64,000 nucleotides of DNA, taken from contig NC_092795.1 of the NCBI RefSeq assembly GCF_918797505.1, positions 61,416,916 through 61,480,915 of the forward strand, read 5' to 3'. The DNA comes from Bemisia tabaci. Taxonomy: Eukaryota; Arthropoda; Insecta; Hemiptera; Aleyrodidae. The translations under genes and the position numbers were made by a program. The notes under the pieces are model-generated. The model was not told where the DNA came from. It did no database searches and saw only the letters and a program-made list of their open reading frames with translations. This document shows, one piece after another, positions 22,432 to 33,516 of this stretch (its first letter is position 1; every line of letters starts with the position of its first letter).

Positions 22432-22520
22432 TGACGTGTGACGTGAAGTTCTCTCGACTTGACGTTCTATACGTCACCGAGACGCAGTCGCCCTCCCTCC
22501 TCTCATTGTTCGATACGTCA
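22432..22520. promoter_or_regulatory. Cluster of five CRE-like TGACGT/ACGTCA motifs
   Basis: Within 89 bp there are five six-base CRE half or core motifs: TGACGT at 22432, 22439 and 22460, and ACGTCA at 22471 and 22515. In insects such sites bind CREB/ATF-type bZIP factors. The nearby ORFs (22025-22342 plus; 22201-22410 minus, with MDPSLVNAAIS ahead of TTTCG|GTAAAA) look mildly protein-like but unrecognised. The cluster itself is certain; its function is inference. Confidence 0.45.
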
Positions 22521-22799
22521 CAATTGGACACTTTTACTTCGTCAAATGGCCTATTTCCTTTTCGCTTATCGAGTCATCAATATTATCAATTCATTCGTCA
22601 TTTCTTAATTTTACTCCGAATGGGTCAGGTTGAGCGTGTGTCGCGGCGTCGTGTTCTGGAATGAGTGGCATTGATCAGCGGAAGCCGAATAAACTAGGAA
22701 TAAAATAAAATTAAATTAACTGAGGGGCTTGGAGGACAAGGCGCATAAGAGCAGTTTTTTTTTTAAAAAAAAAAATTGAGATATCAAGATTCAATTAGA

Positions 22800-23551
22800 C
22801 ACTGGTAAAAATTGGCGATAAGAGCTGCGTTTCAAAATACCATAGGAACTCTTACAGCCGGCTGAAGAAGGCTACAGAAAATCATATAGCAATAAAACAC
22901 ACATTATATTTTCCTTCATTACATATTTGTTTTCATCAATTAAAATGAGAATAATCCATACAGGATGTGGAAACATTTCAAAATCATGAGTTGAAAAACG
23001 CTGACTTTGCGAGTTTAGATATTAGAGCCTAACACAAAGCGGAGTGGAGCGGCGAAGCACTGGCGCCTACAAACCTAACAGGGATACTTCACGCATTGCG
23101 CAATGCGAGAAGTATCCCTGTTAGGTTTGTAGGCGCCAATGCGCGTTCCCGTTCCGCGCTGGCTGCTCGCCTGTCGCTCCGCAGCGTGCCACGCCACGGC
23201 GCTTAAAGCAACTATTTTACACCAGAGGTATTGCACATTATCATACGAAACTGAAGGCGCTCTAATATATTAGGAATGGCAGGCATCCATCAAAAGTACG
23301 GAACTTTCCTCGCAAAATAAATCAAGGTACTACGGCCCAAAAAGAGAGCAGAAGTCCAAAAACTCACTAAGTCCTAGCATCCGTAATTAGTAACGTTTAG
23401 CATACACTTTATCGCCTGGCTGTTGCTGAATCACCATAGGCTATAAAGGAGAAATTGTGTAGCCGGCTATAGAAGCTATTGTAAATCTTACAGCCGTCTG
23501 TAGGTCTATGGTATTTTGGAACACAGATTCTACTGCCAATTTTTACCAGGG
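22800..23551 (-). mobile_element. Family D element, copy 1, with palindrome
   Basis: About 752 bp. Left end CACTGGTAAAAATTGGCGAT, right end GCCAATTTTTACCAGGG. Subterminal regions repeat AGCCGGCT-like motifs, as transposase binding sites often do. The palindrome at 23062-23137 (GGCGCCTACAAACC ... GGTTTGTAGGCGCC) is nearly perfect. Orientation is opposite to copies 2 and 3. Confidence 0.85.
23062..23137. repeat. 76-bp palindrome inside D copy 1
   Basis: Centre TTGCGCAA at 23096-23103; arms read outwards to GGCGCC at both ends with a single mismatch. Nearly identical in D copy 3 and half-preserved in copy 2. Confidence 0.95.
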
Positions 23552-23741
23552 GATTTCAAGTAAAATTAGTTTTAATGCATATCCTGTAAAAAATCCGCTC
23601 CCGAATTCCAATTTTTAAGCATCAAAAAGTCAGTTCAACTTTCTTTCCGCCATATGGTTCCATATAATTTCGAAACTTCAAACACGTGTTTCTCGGAATA
23701 GCAAAAACTGCACTTATGCGCCCTGTCCTCCAAGTCCCTCA

Positions 23742-24251
23742 ATCAGACTTTACAATTTAAAATCAATGAAATTACCTCGCTTAAGCATTCTTTAAAAGCT
23801 TCATCTTTGGAAACTTCAAATTCCAGAGCACCTGATGAGATCCGGCTCCTGACTCATGCTGCCAGTATTTTCCCGTCACATGTTGTTTAAATATTTGTTA
23901 ATGGAACCTGAACGCTGAGATTCACGAAAAAAAAAACGCAGTCGATAAGTGCAAGCTCGCGGTAAATTTGCCACGTTCCTGCGATATGATGAGTCCTTCG
24001 TTATCGCCATGCTGTATTTAATCATAAATGTGAAGTTCCGTGTGGCAACAGCGATGAAGCCGAGGAGGCATGTGACACATGGCTGTAAAACGCAGAAGAT
24101 TAATGGAGCAAACGATACAAGGGTCCAGTCACGGGTGAAAAATTATGAATATTGAGGAATGGATAAGTTCAGGCGGAAGGGCGCGAACAGGTGACAATCG
24201 TACCACACTCACAGATTTAAGTCCCACAAATACGTATAATACCACCCTATA
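23742..24251. other. Unassigned DNA
   Basis: No supported feature; only short ORFs. Confidence 0.4.
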
Positions 24252-24500
24252 CTGCCGTGCCAAGGAAAAACGCCGTATAAGCCATCAGAAGTTGCCATAT
24301 TTCTGCCAACAAAATACTAATTTAACGAGGTTTTGGAATATTCTGATACAGATTTTTCACAAAATTTTATTCGCAATTTCATGTAAAATATCTGAGAAGT
24401 TCAAGAAAAAATATGCGTAACTATCCGTCAAGAATATATGTTTTCTCCGGGGAAAGGAAAACTCTTGAATGTTTATACGGTGTTCTTCCTCAGCACGGCA
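24252..24500 (+). mobile_element. Family A MITE, copy 7
   Basis: 249 bp. Left CTGCCGTGCCAAGGAAAAAC, right GTTCTTCCTCAGCACGGCA. TATA precedes it; the right flank has lost its duplication. Confidence 0.8.
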
Positions 24501-25019
24501 TTTTAGGATAATACCTCGAACTGACTACTTAAGATTTCATGTTTGCCAACATGCTTTTTATGCCATTGGTATTTCATAAAGTATAACTTTCAAATGTCTC
24601 TGTTCAATTATGAAACTAAAATGATGCCCTCGAGCCTTTTCAGGGCCAAAGGGAAACTATAAAAAAATGAAAAAAAAAAATGAAAAAATAAATTAGCGCA
24701 TTCAAAAGGTTTTGACGGAATCAATACCCGACGTATCCTCATTTCGATTAAAATAGGATTAGCGCAGATGTCCGCACGTTGAATAATAGAGAGCCCACGC
24801 AGATAGAAAATGAATATTGGGCAGGAAACGTACCACAGACCACAAAAAGCGGCATTGTTACCGCGTTTGTGTTAAAATCCAAACGCTATAGGAGCAATTC
24901 ATTACGTTGGTAGGCCCCTCCATTGATCGCACTAGCTAATTACCCACCGCAGTGTAGCAGCTTATTCACTTAATTTTCTTTTTTTTTTTCATGGAAAAAA
25001 TGACTTCAGAACTGGGTCC

Positions 25020-25110
25020 TACCATGGCATCTCCTAGATTTTGGATATATACCCATGACACGCTAGACGAGACACTGCCTATCCAAAATCTAGGTAATGC
25101 CATTTACTTT
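25020..25110. repeat. Small hairpin
   Basis: GGCATCTCCTAGATTTTGGATA pairs with TATCCAAAATCTAGGTAATGCC across a ~30-bp loop. It may be the core of a fold-back element whose edges I cannot place. Confidence 0.5.
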
Positions 25111-25713
25111 TACTCTCTTGGCGTGAGCGCTTTATCTTTTACCTCCTTTATGGCTGCTCGATTGGAATCATTCGGGGAGGCAAGCGCCCTAGAGTTAATC
25201 TCACTATGAACTATATTGGTCAATGTCGACTGATTTTGATCGATTTTAATGCATTTTTTTAGATTTTTAGAAGGATTTGCCCCCCTTCTCCCTCCCGGAA
25301 CATTTTTTACTTCTTTTCTCTCAACGACTTCCTCCTCCCCTAAAATTTTCTTGATATGATACCCCTAGATTTATTGCAATATAAATACTACTTGTTTCAT
25401 GGGGTCAGAGACGCAGTATAATCAAGTTTTTTAACCTAATTTGCAACAAATCGTCTAGCGAAGTGTTCGACTAGACATTTATCTGTCGTCATGTAGTGCA
25501 TACTTTTTTTCTCCATAAGTTACATGTACTTATCATTTTATCAATCATAGATACATAAAAGCTACTCTCACAGCGCTCTCTGGCACTCTAAAACCAACCT
25601 AAGTATCTGGCACCTAACCCATCAAAATTACCGACATGTCCATACTCTCCCATATAGATTCTCCAATGGGAAATGAATAGCTTATGCCCTAGCTCTCAGG
25701 ATAAGGGATTCTA

Positions 25714-25965
25714 CTGCTGTGCTAAGGAAGAACGCCGTATGAGCCATCAGGCAATGCCAAATTTCCTTCGAAAAACAACACATTTTCAGGAAAAGTTGTG
25801 AATATTTCTATTCCGATTTTTCGCAGGATTTTGTTCGAAATTTAATCTATAAATCCGAAAATTTCAAGGAAAAATATTCATAACTTTCTTAAAAAATGGA
25901 TATTTCCTGAGATGAAATTTGGCAACATTCGAATGCACATAGGGTGTTTTTCCTTAGCACGGCAG
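25714..25965 (+). mobile_element. Family A MITE, copy 8
   Basis: 252 bp. Left CTGCTGTGCTAAGGAAGAAC, right TTTTTCCTTAGCACGGCAG. Directly followed by the GC-rich patch at 25970-26650. Confidence 0.85.
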
Positions 25966-25969
25966 CCTA

Positions 25970-26650
25970 GTCACACCGAGGGCAGAAACTCCCCGAGCGC
26001 GAGACTAGAAGTGAGTCTGCATAGCCACTTTTCCCGGCCGGGGCCGAATTCCGGGGCGATATTTATGGGTTTTAATAACCGTTGATTAGCAGCTGCATTG
26101 TGCCCTCATCGCTCAAGTCAATCTCCGACGCTGGACGGGACGGGCGCGTCGCGAACACGACATCGCGGTGGCGACGGTGGGAGCTAGCGGGGTGGGGGGC
26201 GGGGGGAGGCGCCTGCGCCGGGGATGACGGCACCGCGGCCGGCGTGGTACCGGGGGCGTTTTTCCGGATAACAGGTCTTCAGTCTCTCTCAGGTCTCGTG
26301 CACGCCGTGTTGCCTTTCCGCGTCGAGTCTCCTCCGGTTTCTTGCCTTCTCGGACGCTTCCGCACATCGAAACAAACCTCGCCGAATCTCAAATTCTAAA
26401 CCCGCCTCACCCAAAGTGCTTGTCCCTCGCTCGTCGTGCTGCGAGTTCCTGTAGTGTCGCTTCGATCACCTCGTTTTGTGTTTCTGTGTGTGTTTTTGTT
26501 GATGGACGAGCCCCTGCTCCCGCCTCGGGATCCCTTGGATTAAGGAGTCGTCATCGAGGATTATGAGATCCCTCCTCCGCGGATACTGACCGCGCCAACT
26601 CACCTCTTCATGGGTTGACGCCCGCGAGTGTCAATTCATGTTCGGACGTG
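25970..26650 (+). promoter_or_regulatory. GC-rich candidate promoter and first exon, splice donor at 26650
   Basis: A GC- and CpG-rich patch of ~600 bp ends in GGACGTG|GTGAGTACAT, a canonical donor. Several short upstream ATGs (26502, 26563, 26610) close quickly, and the last ATG (26638) leads MFGR into the donor in phase 1. This is the usual look of a 5'-untranslated first exon in which translation starts just before the splice site. No second exon could be identified, so intron 1 would have to be very long. Chance occurrence of one good donor is possible. Confidence 0.35.
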
Positions 26651-26697
26651 GTGAGTACATTTTCATGATTTTCCCACAATACCCCATAATTTTATTG

Positions 26698-26913
26698 TGC
26701 ACGGAAAAAAAGTTTCACAAGCCCAACTGTACTCCTAGCTAATTTTGGCGCCAGATACAACAGTAGTTGCAATAGCCAGAGGTATGGTTGATCCAACCAC
26801 TCCTTCGGCAAACACAATCATACCTGAACCTCTGGCTGGTACAACTACTGCACTATCTCCTTCAAAATCAGCCAGGAGTATAGTTGGGATTGTCATACTT
26901 TTTTTCCGTGTAC
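26698..26913. mobile_element. Fold-back MITE with GTGCACGG/CCGTGTAC ends
   Basis: About 216 bp that folds almost completely on itself. GCACGGAAAAAAAGT at the left mirrors ACTTTTTTTCCGTG at the right, CCCAACTGTACTCCTAGCT mirrors CAGCCAGGAGTATAGTTGGG (with changes), and ACAGTAGTTGCAATAGCCAG mirrors CTGGCTGGTACAACTACTGC. Confidence 0.8.
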
Positions 26914-26929
26914 AAATCGTCGTTTTTAG

Positions 26930-27166
26930 ACGAAAAGACGTAACTGCATTACAATGTTGCCAGATTTCCCCGCAAAAATTGCAATTTTAGTATTTTACCA
27001 GTAGAATTTTGAGGATTTTTGACTGAAAATCTCATGTAATTTTTTTTCTGATCCCCTGCGAAAATCAAACAAATTTTTGGACGAAAATTATGCAAGTTTA
27101 TTTTCGTCAAAAATTGAATTGTTTGAGTCAATTTTGCAACCCTGGAATGGAGTTACGTTCTTTCGT
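26930..27166. mobile_element. Family J MITE, copy 1
   Basis: About 237 bp. Left ACGAAAAGACGTAACTGCAT mirrors right ATGGAGTTACGTTCTTTCGT, and both continue into a TTGC/GCAA block. Right halves of the same family are at 37212-37415 and 52915-53062. Confidence 0.7.
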
Positions 27167-27299
27167 GCGGAAATCGACAAAATAAGGATGGCCAAAGTGC
27201 GACAAGACGTTTGCAATGTTTCAAAATTTGCGTTCCTGGTTTATTCACCAAAGAGAAACAGACCTATTTCTTGGCTTGAAATTCTACACAGAATGATTT

Positions 27300-27435
27300 G
27301 CTAACAGAGAAGGAATATCAAAAGAGTTTTCAAGAAATTACGTTGACTTGTTTCCCCAAGGAAATAAAGTATGACAGGATGTCTGCAACGTCGCAGATGC
27401 GTGGTTTCACACTTTGACCATGGATATCGCTTTAC
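27300..27435 (+). mobile_element. Family E right-half fragment
   Basis: GGAAATAAAGTATGACAGGA, then TCTGCAACGTCGCAGATGCG and CGTGGTTTCACACTTTGACC match the right half of family E. The left half is missing. Confidence 0.65.
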
Positions 27436-27506
27436 CAGGGAAAAAAAGAATCCTTCCTGTTAAAATGCTTATAGTTGATTCCAGGCCCTAGCTACTTTTT
27501 CTCTCT

Positions 27507-27613
27507 CAGTTGCAATGTTACTTTCGGTGATAACTATTCTTTCTGTTGTGGTAACAATGCGATTTTGTCATTGGGACAGAAATAATGTTACCACCGAAGC
27601 AACATTGTAACAA
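27507..27613. repeat. Fold-back repeat
   Basis: GTTGCAATGTTACTTTCGGTG pairs with CACCGAAGCAACATTGTAAC around a ~60-bp loop. A related GTTGTAATGTTAC motif occurs near 30290. Confidence 0.6.
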
Positions 27614-28333
27614 CGAATATAAAAGTATGGAGTGACTGGATTCCACCATGAGCATTGCAAGAGCAAACGATTGTTTTTCTCCGTATGATAGTCCAATAAG
27701 TACAAAATTTCGTGAAGCATAATGTACAGTTGGTTTAACCATGTCGTGAGAGTATAGAGGTAGTATGAAAATAAAAATTCCACATTCTGTACTGAGCCAG
27801 ATAGTTTTTCAGTAGACATTTATATTTTTAGATATCTGCACCAAAGAAAGGACGCAACTTATAATTGCCAAAGAAAAGTATCGTGAATTCCGGTAGATTT
27901 ATAATAAGTATGGAGAACAATGTCTACTTCAGGCATTGGGCGCAGCAAATTTCTTGTTCCATCAATTTTTTTTCCAATATTTTTTTGACTGTGGGATTTT
28001 TTAATGATAATGTGATGATTTTCCTCATTCTTCAGGAATAGATGGTTGAAATGAACTTAGAATAATCAGACTTTTAAAAGTTCACCGACTTCATATTTAA
28101 TACCCTTACCTTAATCATTTGGAATTGATGGATGAAGGAAGATACCACAAAATGAGTCACCTACTTTTCCGAAGAAAAATCGTTACTTTGTGTGATTGTT
28201 TCTTACTAAAGATCTGAAGCTGCGTGGATATTATTTGACGGCTTTAATCTCTTTCCTACGTGTGCGTCTTTCTGTAATCAAGATTTTTAGGAATAGCATT
28301 GCAATTCTTACCCGATGGCACCTTACAAATCAA

Positions 28334-28980
28334 TTAATAACATTGTTTATTTGAGGTAAATAACAGTTTTGCAATGCATTTGCACCCAAAGCTTTGAGCT
28401 GAGGAAATCAAACACGTAATTGCGAGCCCCCAACATATTAACACACGAGGTCTTTGATGTTTAGTCAATTTGCAAATCGTATACAACTCTTGAATTAACG
28501 TTTGGGCTACTTCATCACTCAACTTCCCGATTAGCTCGTATGGAGAGAAGATGCCAAGAAAATCTAAGAAGGTGGTAAACAAACACAGAGAGTGGAATAT
28601 TCTTCTGCGTGTTCGAGGTATTGAATGACGCAATTGAGGTAGCTTTGCAATTTTCAATCCCGAGCATTTCCCTCCATTTATTTGTATTCATCTATGCTGA
28701 TTGAAAAATCCGTTGAGGAAGCGTCTCTATTTCGGAGCGGAGAGGACATTTCGCAAACGCAGTCTGGACTTTTCCGCATACTCTTATGCCTATCTTCAAG
28801 CTTACATTCCATGAGGGATCCGATACTGTACGCGAATTTAAGTATTTTGCAGGGTTTAGAAATACGCGGGATTCTCCGGTGAAGCCACAAACCGATCCCG
28901 AATCTCTCCCTTTCGTAGCTCATACCATGAGTGTCAGATTTCTCCCACAACTCGAACTTTTCCTGGTGAAACAAATAGGC
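28334..28980 (-). other. Two serial coding-like minus-strand ORFs (unassigned)
   Basis: Minus-strand frames 28974-28678 and 28657-28334 follow each other with a 20-bp gap, and both end at an AATAAA-containing stop. The second holds a late CTTCTTAG acceptor-like site and reads KLSDEVAQTLIQELYTICKL near its middle. They do not match a family I can name, and a plus-strand ORF (28786-29133) is open in the same place. I record them as the best ORF pair in 27-36 kb, without calling a gene. Confidence 0.2.
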
Positions 28981-29133
28981 TGGAATCGTTTTCTTAAGCT
29001 GGTTCCTCAGTTTGTGCGGAATTTATTCTGCATGGGTTATGATATATTCAAAATGTTAACCTTTAAGTGGATTATTTTGAGAAAATCGAAAAGTCGATCT
29101 GTAGATAAATTATTGAGGAATTTTCGGGCCTAA

Positions 29134-30640
29134 AATCATCTCCCAAAATCTTAAATCAAAGTCATAAACACTTTTTTCAAGCAATCATCTGTATCAATTC
29201 ATATAAATCGGTTGAGGAATGGAAACAGTACTTTTAATTTTAGTCTAAGATTTTAGAAGATGATTTTTGGCGCAAACATTTCGTATTGATTGATCTACAG
29301 ACTAAATTTTCGATTTTCCCCAAATAATCCACCAAAGTATGGTTAAAATTTGGAGTACTGTGTGGAGTTTTCTACATGCTCGCTCAGGAAACTTCACATC
29401 TCCAATTTAAATAGGGGAATTGTTATTTTAATATTATATATTTATCTTCTATAAATAAGGTAGGAATAGGAAAACAGGCAACTTATCCGGTGATGAGAGC
29501 ACGATTCGTAGACAGCACGAGAGGATAATAATTCTCAAGTAGACAACTATTGCTACACATAGGATGCTTTCTTGCCTATCTCAAAAATTGAAGGCGGAAA
29601 AGAGTCGTGCGTAGCCCTCAATATCGTTTCATGACAATTCTGTTTCCTCTAAATTTCCACTCAGAAAACGCTACTGCCCGAGTGATTCTTTCCATAAGTG
29701 AAAATCATTCTAATTATTCGAATATGGGAGTTAGCATTAGTTTCGCAACTCTCAGGTCGATTTTCGATGAAAAGTTCCTTCCTTGGAAAACAAGGAGCCA
29801 AATGCAGATCCATCAAAACCCGCTCGTCTTGCACGATCTGGGAGCAGTGCCCAGCTCATTTTCATTTGAATATCGGCGGATTTCAAATCGCTTTCCCGCG
29901 ACTAACCTGTCTTTCTGTAGTGCGGAAGCTCAGGTGCAGATTCCAATAACCTGTTCGTACTACGGCGATTCTCATCTGGAGCCCAAGGAATCTCTGCCGA
30001 GGGTAATTTCATTTCTGAGGGCTCCTGAGTTATTCTCTCCTTGACAACCTTATCTAAACACACGAACGAAATTGAAACCCGGACGAATTCTCGGAATCTA
30101 TTTCCTCAGTAGCGTCATGTCCCGTTTTTGTACCCATAATGGCTTCAGTTTAACACAACGTCTGGATCTTAGTTGTATTCTGGACTAGGAGGATCGAAGT
30201 TGGTTCTAGTTGGATTACAAAGCTAAGCTGTATTGGCCGTAGACGTTGTACACGGTGAAAAGAGAAATGTTATCCTTCGATAACACGGTTGTAATGTTAC
30301 ACCAGAATCAACGGTAGCAGTACCTTGGATCCTGGTAGATCCATTGATAAGCGTAGTGGCATTACCATGTTCACAGTGGCATTATCTTGCTTACAGGAAT
30401 CATTACAGTGGACGTGATAATATCACTATGACTATGTACTCATCTAATCACCAAAAACCACGGTCCGTCCAATTCTCACAGCATTACGATAATGTAACCG
30501 TAGAATTACTGTGTTTTTTTTTCTTAAAAGCGTCGATCTTTCTCAATTTTTTTAAAATAATTACTACAATTTAATCTTTCTTAACTTTGAAAAAGTATGA
30601 AATGAGGGTTTTAAATCTTATCAGGCGTATCAGGGCTTCT
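29134..30640. other. Unassigned DNA
   Basis: Includes a 145-codon plus ORF (29607-30044), the longest that does not overlap a repeat, but its composition is unremarkable and no splice context supports it. A loose inverted pair of GTAATGTTAC/GTAACC motifs spans 30285-30505. Confidence 0.3.
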
Positions 30641-30644
30641 TTAA

Positions 30645-30648
<4 letters not shown>

Positions 30649-30689
<41 letters not shown>
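30649..30689 (+). repeat. Poly-A tract (41 A)
   Basis: An uninterrupted A run that could be the tail of an old retroposed sequence on the plus strand; no source gene could be recognised upstream. Confidence 0.9.
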
Positions 30690-30691
<2 letters not shown>

Positions 30692-31552
30692 GCTGACGTT
30701 CTGCTTTTGTAGCAACAATATACTACAAGGAAAGTGTGTAAATTAACAATGAATGCTTTTTAGAAGGATTGAGTAGAGTAAAGAGCTTAAATTATAGTGG
30801 ACATCGTTTTTTTCTTTGTTATAATGCATATCTTTTCCTCTTATTCTTTTTTTCGTCCAATATTCGTATCTTTTTACCGTCCATTTTATTATCCATCGAA
30901 TGATGCAAAAAAGAAGAATAAATCTGTAATTACTGAATCCTCTGAAGGGTATGATTTACATTGTCATGTCCCCCTCAGCACAGTCAAAACGCGCTGGTAT
31001 AAGGAACTCGTAGCTGCCTTGAGGCGAGGAGAAGAAATTTGCGAGGTTACGAAGGGAGAGAGACGGGATGGGTTTCAACGTGAAAGTGGAGCATGAGGAT
31101 AAGCGAGGGATGTAGAAAGGGATGTAGCAGGGGATAAGCAGGGATGAGGGATGGAATATGCAACTGGTGTCCATTCTAAATCGGGCCGCAGCGTGCCCTG
31201 GTCTCCCCTCTTTCACAACTTCTTCCCGCGATCCGCCTCATACCACTAAAACCGCGGAAGGGCGAGAGGCGCAACCTAGGTTCCCGGAATGACCCATTTC
31301 ACTCGATGATTAACCAGTTGGGAGTTGGGTTGAAGTTTCGAGGCGATGTGGAGAAAAATTATACGTCGCTTTGCCTCTTATATTCAGTTTATGCGGACTA
31401 GATCTGCCAAAATGCTTATTTTCGTCGTTCAGTTTTAAAAGATAATGGGCTCGTTGCAAACTTCAGATATAGACCAAAAAAAAAGAGCCGTCTCTTATAT
31501 AAAATGTGGAAACAGACCAATAGCATCGTCGCACTAAACGCCTGCATAACGC

Positions 31553-31612
31553 CTTCAATTCAATAGACGCAATTTGAGCGGCTCAGAAGTTGAAATAGTT
31601 GTATCATGCCTT
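31553..31612 (-). repeat. H core repeat (subtype 2), unit 1
   Basis: On the minus strand GATACAACTATTTCAACTTC, then GAGCCGCTCAAATTGCG, then AATTGAAGGCG. This subtype has a different middle from the L-type cores but the same two constant ends. Confidence 0.6.
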
Positions 31613-31865
31613 TCAGTTTAGCGTGGTATTCGGAAGGCGAGTGAAATCTTTACTCGATGACTATCCGCAGTGGAGTTGGAGTTTAGAGGCGATGTGAAGA
31701 AAAATTACACGTTGCTTTGCTTCTTGTATTCTGCGGGCACGTCTGAACTAGATCCGCCGTAACGCTACTCGTAGTCGTTCCGTTTTAAGAGAGAATACGC
31801 CGCTTGCAAACTTCAGCTGGAGCAAAAAAAGTCGTCTTTTATAGAAAATCTGTAAACAGACAAAT

Positions 31866-32121
31866 GGACCGCGTTTAGCAGAAAAGAGCCAATCCTCATT
31901 AGCTATTGCTAAATTTGACTATGTGCAATTTATTTTTTTACAAGAGAACGTTTGTGTAGATTCTTTTGAAAATTTTAGAAAAAATTGCCTCGCATTACGC
32001 AGGAAAGTCTCTAAAATTTGCACAAAAATCCGCACAACTGTTTTCATGTAAAAAATTAAATGTCCCAATGAAATGTAGCAACAACTGATGTGACTTGGTT
32101 CTTTTCTGCTTAACGCGGTCC
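31866..32121 (+). mobile_element. Family B MITE, copy 2
   Basis: 256 bp. Left GGACCGCGTTTAGCAGAAAA, right TTTTCTGCTTAACGCGGTCC. Inserted into the second unit of the 31.3-32.3 kb duplication. Confidence 0.9.
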
Positions 32122-32184
32122 AGAGGGCATCGTTGCACTAAACGCTTGCATAACTGGAACCTGGAGTGAAACATCTAGTTCGCC

Positions 32185-32245
32185 TTCAACTTGATGGACG
32201 CAATTTGAGCGGCTCAAGGGTTGAAATAGTTGTATCATGACTTTC
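32185..32245 (-). repeat. H core repeat (subtype 2), unit 2
   Basis: On the minus strand GATACAACTATTTCAACCC, GAGCCGCTCAAATTGCG, then TTGAAGGCG. Paralogue of the core in unit 1. Confidence 0.6.
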
Positions 32246-32449
32246 AGTTTAGCTTGATGTTCAGAAGGCGGCTGATTGCAATTCATTGTAATATTTGTGT
32301 TGTTAATGATGTCACTGCCAAAAATCGATAAGTACTCGATTATTTTCGCAGAGAAATATTTTGATATTGACTTTGAGATGAGCTGCAAAAGTTAAAATTT
32401 GGCTCCCCTCTCGCCCTTAGACTATCCACCACCTGCAGTTTTCACTTTG

Positions 32450-32661
32450 CCAGAGGTTGCCTCCAATAAAAAACGAATCTAATGGGAATATAATGAATAA
32501 TTGTCTTCAAATTTTTCCTGCAATTTTTCCCGCACTTTGATTTCAAATATCTGAAAATTTCAAGGAAAATTATGAATAACATTCCATAAGAATACATGTA
32601 GTATACGGATAAATTTAGCAACTCTTGAATGTTTGTACGGAGTTTTTCCTCAGAACGGCAG
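32450..32661 (+). mobile_element. Family A MITE, copy 9, left end lost
   Basis: The right end AGTTTTTCCTCAGAACGGCAG is clear; the left terminal repeat is gone. Imperfect direct repeats of unique DNA flank it (ACTATCCACCACCTGCAGTT at 32421 and GCTATCCACCGCCTGCAGTT at 32678). Confidence 0.7.
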
Positions 32662-32954
32662 TACTCCACCTTGGGCTATCCACCGCCTGCAGTTTCTGGC
32701 TTTCATTAAGTATAGTTAGTCGTTTGACTGCTCATTTGGTAACTGAATCCGAATTTCATTAAAGGCCACCTTGAGGCAATTACGTTTGAATAGTTTTATT
32801 GAAATCTCTTTGGGTAGAATTTATTGACCACGTGCCGCGGGGCTCAAAACATCGTGGGTCAACTTGGGTCGCTCGAGGGTCAAAACCTGTGTCCGAGCAT
32901 GAAACGAGCGTAACACAGTTTGTAGATGCAATCCACCAGCTTGCACGTTCCACG

Positions 32955-33516
32955 CTCCCGTTCTCAGGAAAAACGCCCTATCAACGTCCGAACGTTGCCA
33001 AATTTACTCAATTTTTGGAATACTTCCTATCATTTTCCTCTGAATTTTCTAAAGCGAATTTAATCTTGTCTATTTGAATATTCCAAGGAAACGAGTGAGT
33101 TATGGGCTGATCCGGGGGTGGAGGAGGGCGTAGGGGGTGTGCACCCTCCCCGTTTGCTCGAAAAAGGAGGAAGGAAAAAGGGAAGAAAGTTTCAATTTCA
33201 TATCAAAAGAAAGCTTTTAGAGCGTATGAAAATATCCTTCGATTGAAAGAAGATGAAGGAAGGAACAGGGGGAAATGGAAGGAAGGACACTTGTATTTTC
33301 GGTAATTTTTCTATGTCTAGATTGACTCAAACTTCATATTATATGCTTTAAAATTTTGACAAATGTGTGAGGGAGGCTCCCCGGACCCCCTCTCCACCCC
33401 CTGTGCAGTGTCTGGATCTGCCTGTGCTGAGTGATGTTTTCTTTAAAATAAATATTCCATCACGGGGAATTTGGCAATATTGAAATTCTCATATGACGTT
33501 TTTCCCTCGGACGGCA
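32955..33516 (+). mobile_element. Family A MITE, copy 10, split by an insertion
   Basis: Left part from CTCCCGTTCTCAGGAAAAAC to about 33094; right part from about 33433 to ATGACGTTTTTCCCTCGGAC and GGCA. Some 340 bp between them are not family A and contain a CCCC-rich, GGAGG-rich stretch (33110-33420) with no clear terminal repeats. Confidence 0.65.

Larger units (their letters stand above)
22721..23741. mobile_element. Family K element split by a D element
   Basis: TGAGGGGCTTGGAGGACAAG and GCGCATAAGAGCAGTTTTT on the left mirror AAACTGCACTTATGCGCCC and TGTCCTCCAAGTCCCTCA on the right. Between them lies the whole D copy 1. Without D the K element is about 270 bp. Confidence 0.75.
31301..32290 (+). 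repeat. Direct tandem duplication of a ~350-bp unit, second copy carrying a family B element
   Basis: Unit 1 (31301-31646) and unit 2 (31652-32290) share ACTCGATGA, GAGGCGATGTG, AGAAAAATTA, GCAAACTTCAG, CGTTGCACTAAACGC-type and CAATTTGAGCGGCTCA blocks in the same order. B copy 2 (31866-32121) occupies unit 2 only, so unit 1 shows the site without it. Each unit has an H core near its end. Confidence 0.8.

Noticed and set aside
28334..28657. Possible C-terminal fragment of an insect chemoreceptor (QRP followed by hydrophobic residues near the end)
   Set aside because: The resemblance is limited to a few residues; the conserved tyrosine and tryptophan positions I would expect are missing and no upstream receptor exons are visible.
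29607..30044. 145-codon plus-strand ORF, the longest outside repeats
   Set aside because: No recognisable domain, unremarkable composition and no splice or start context. In 64 kb read in six frames an ORF of this length is not exceptional.
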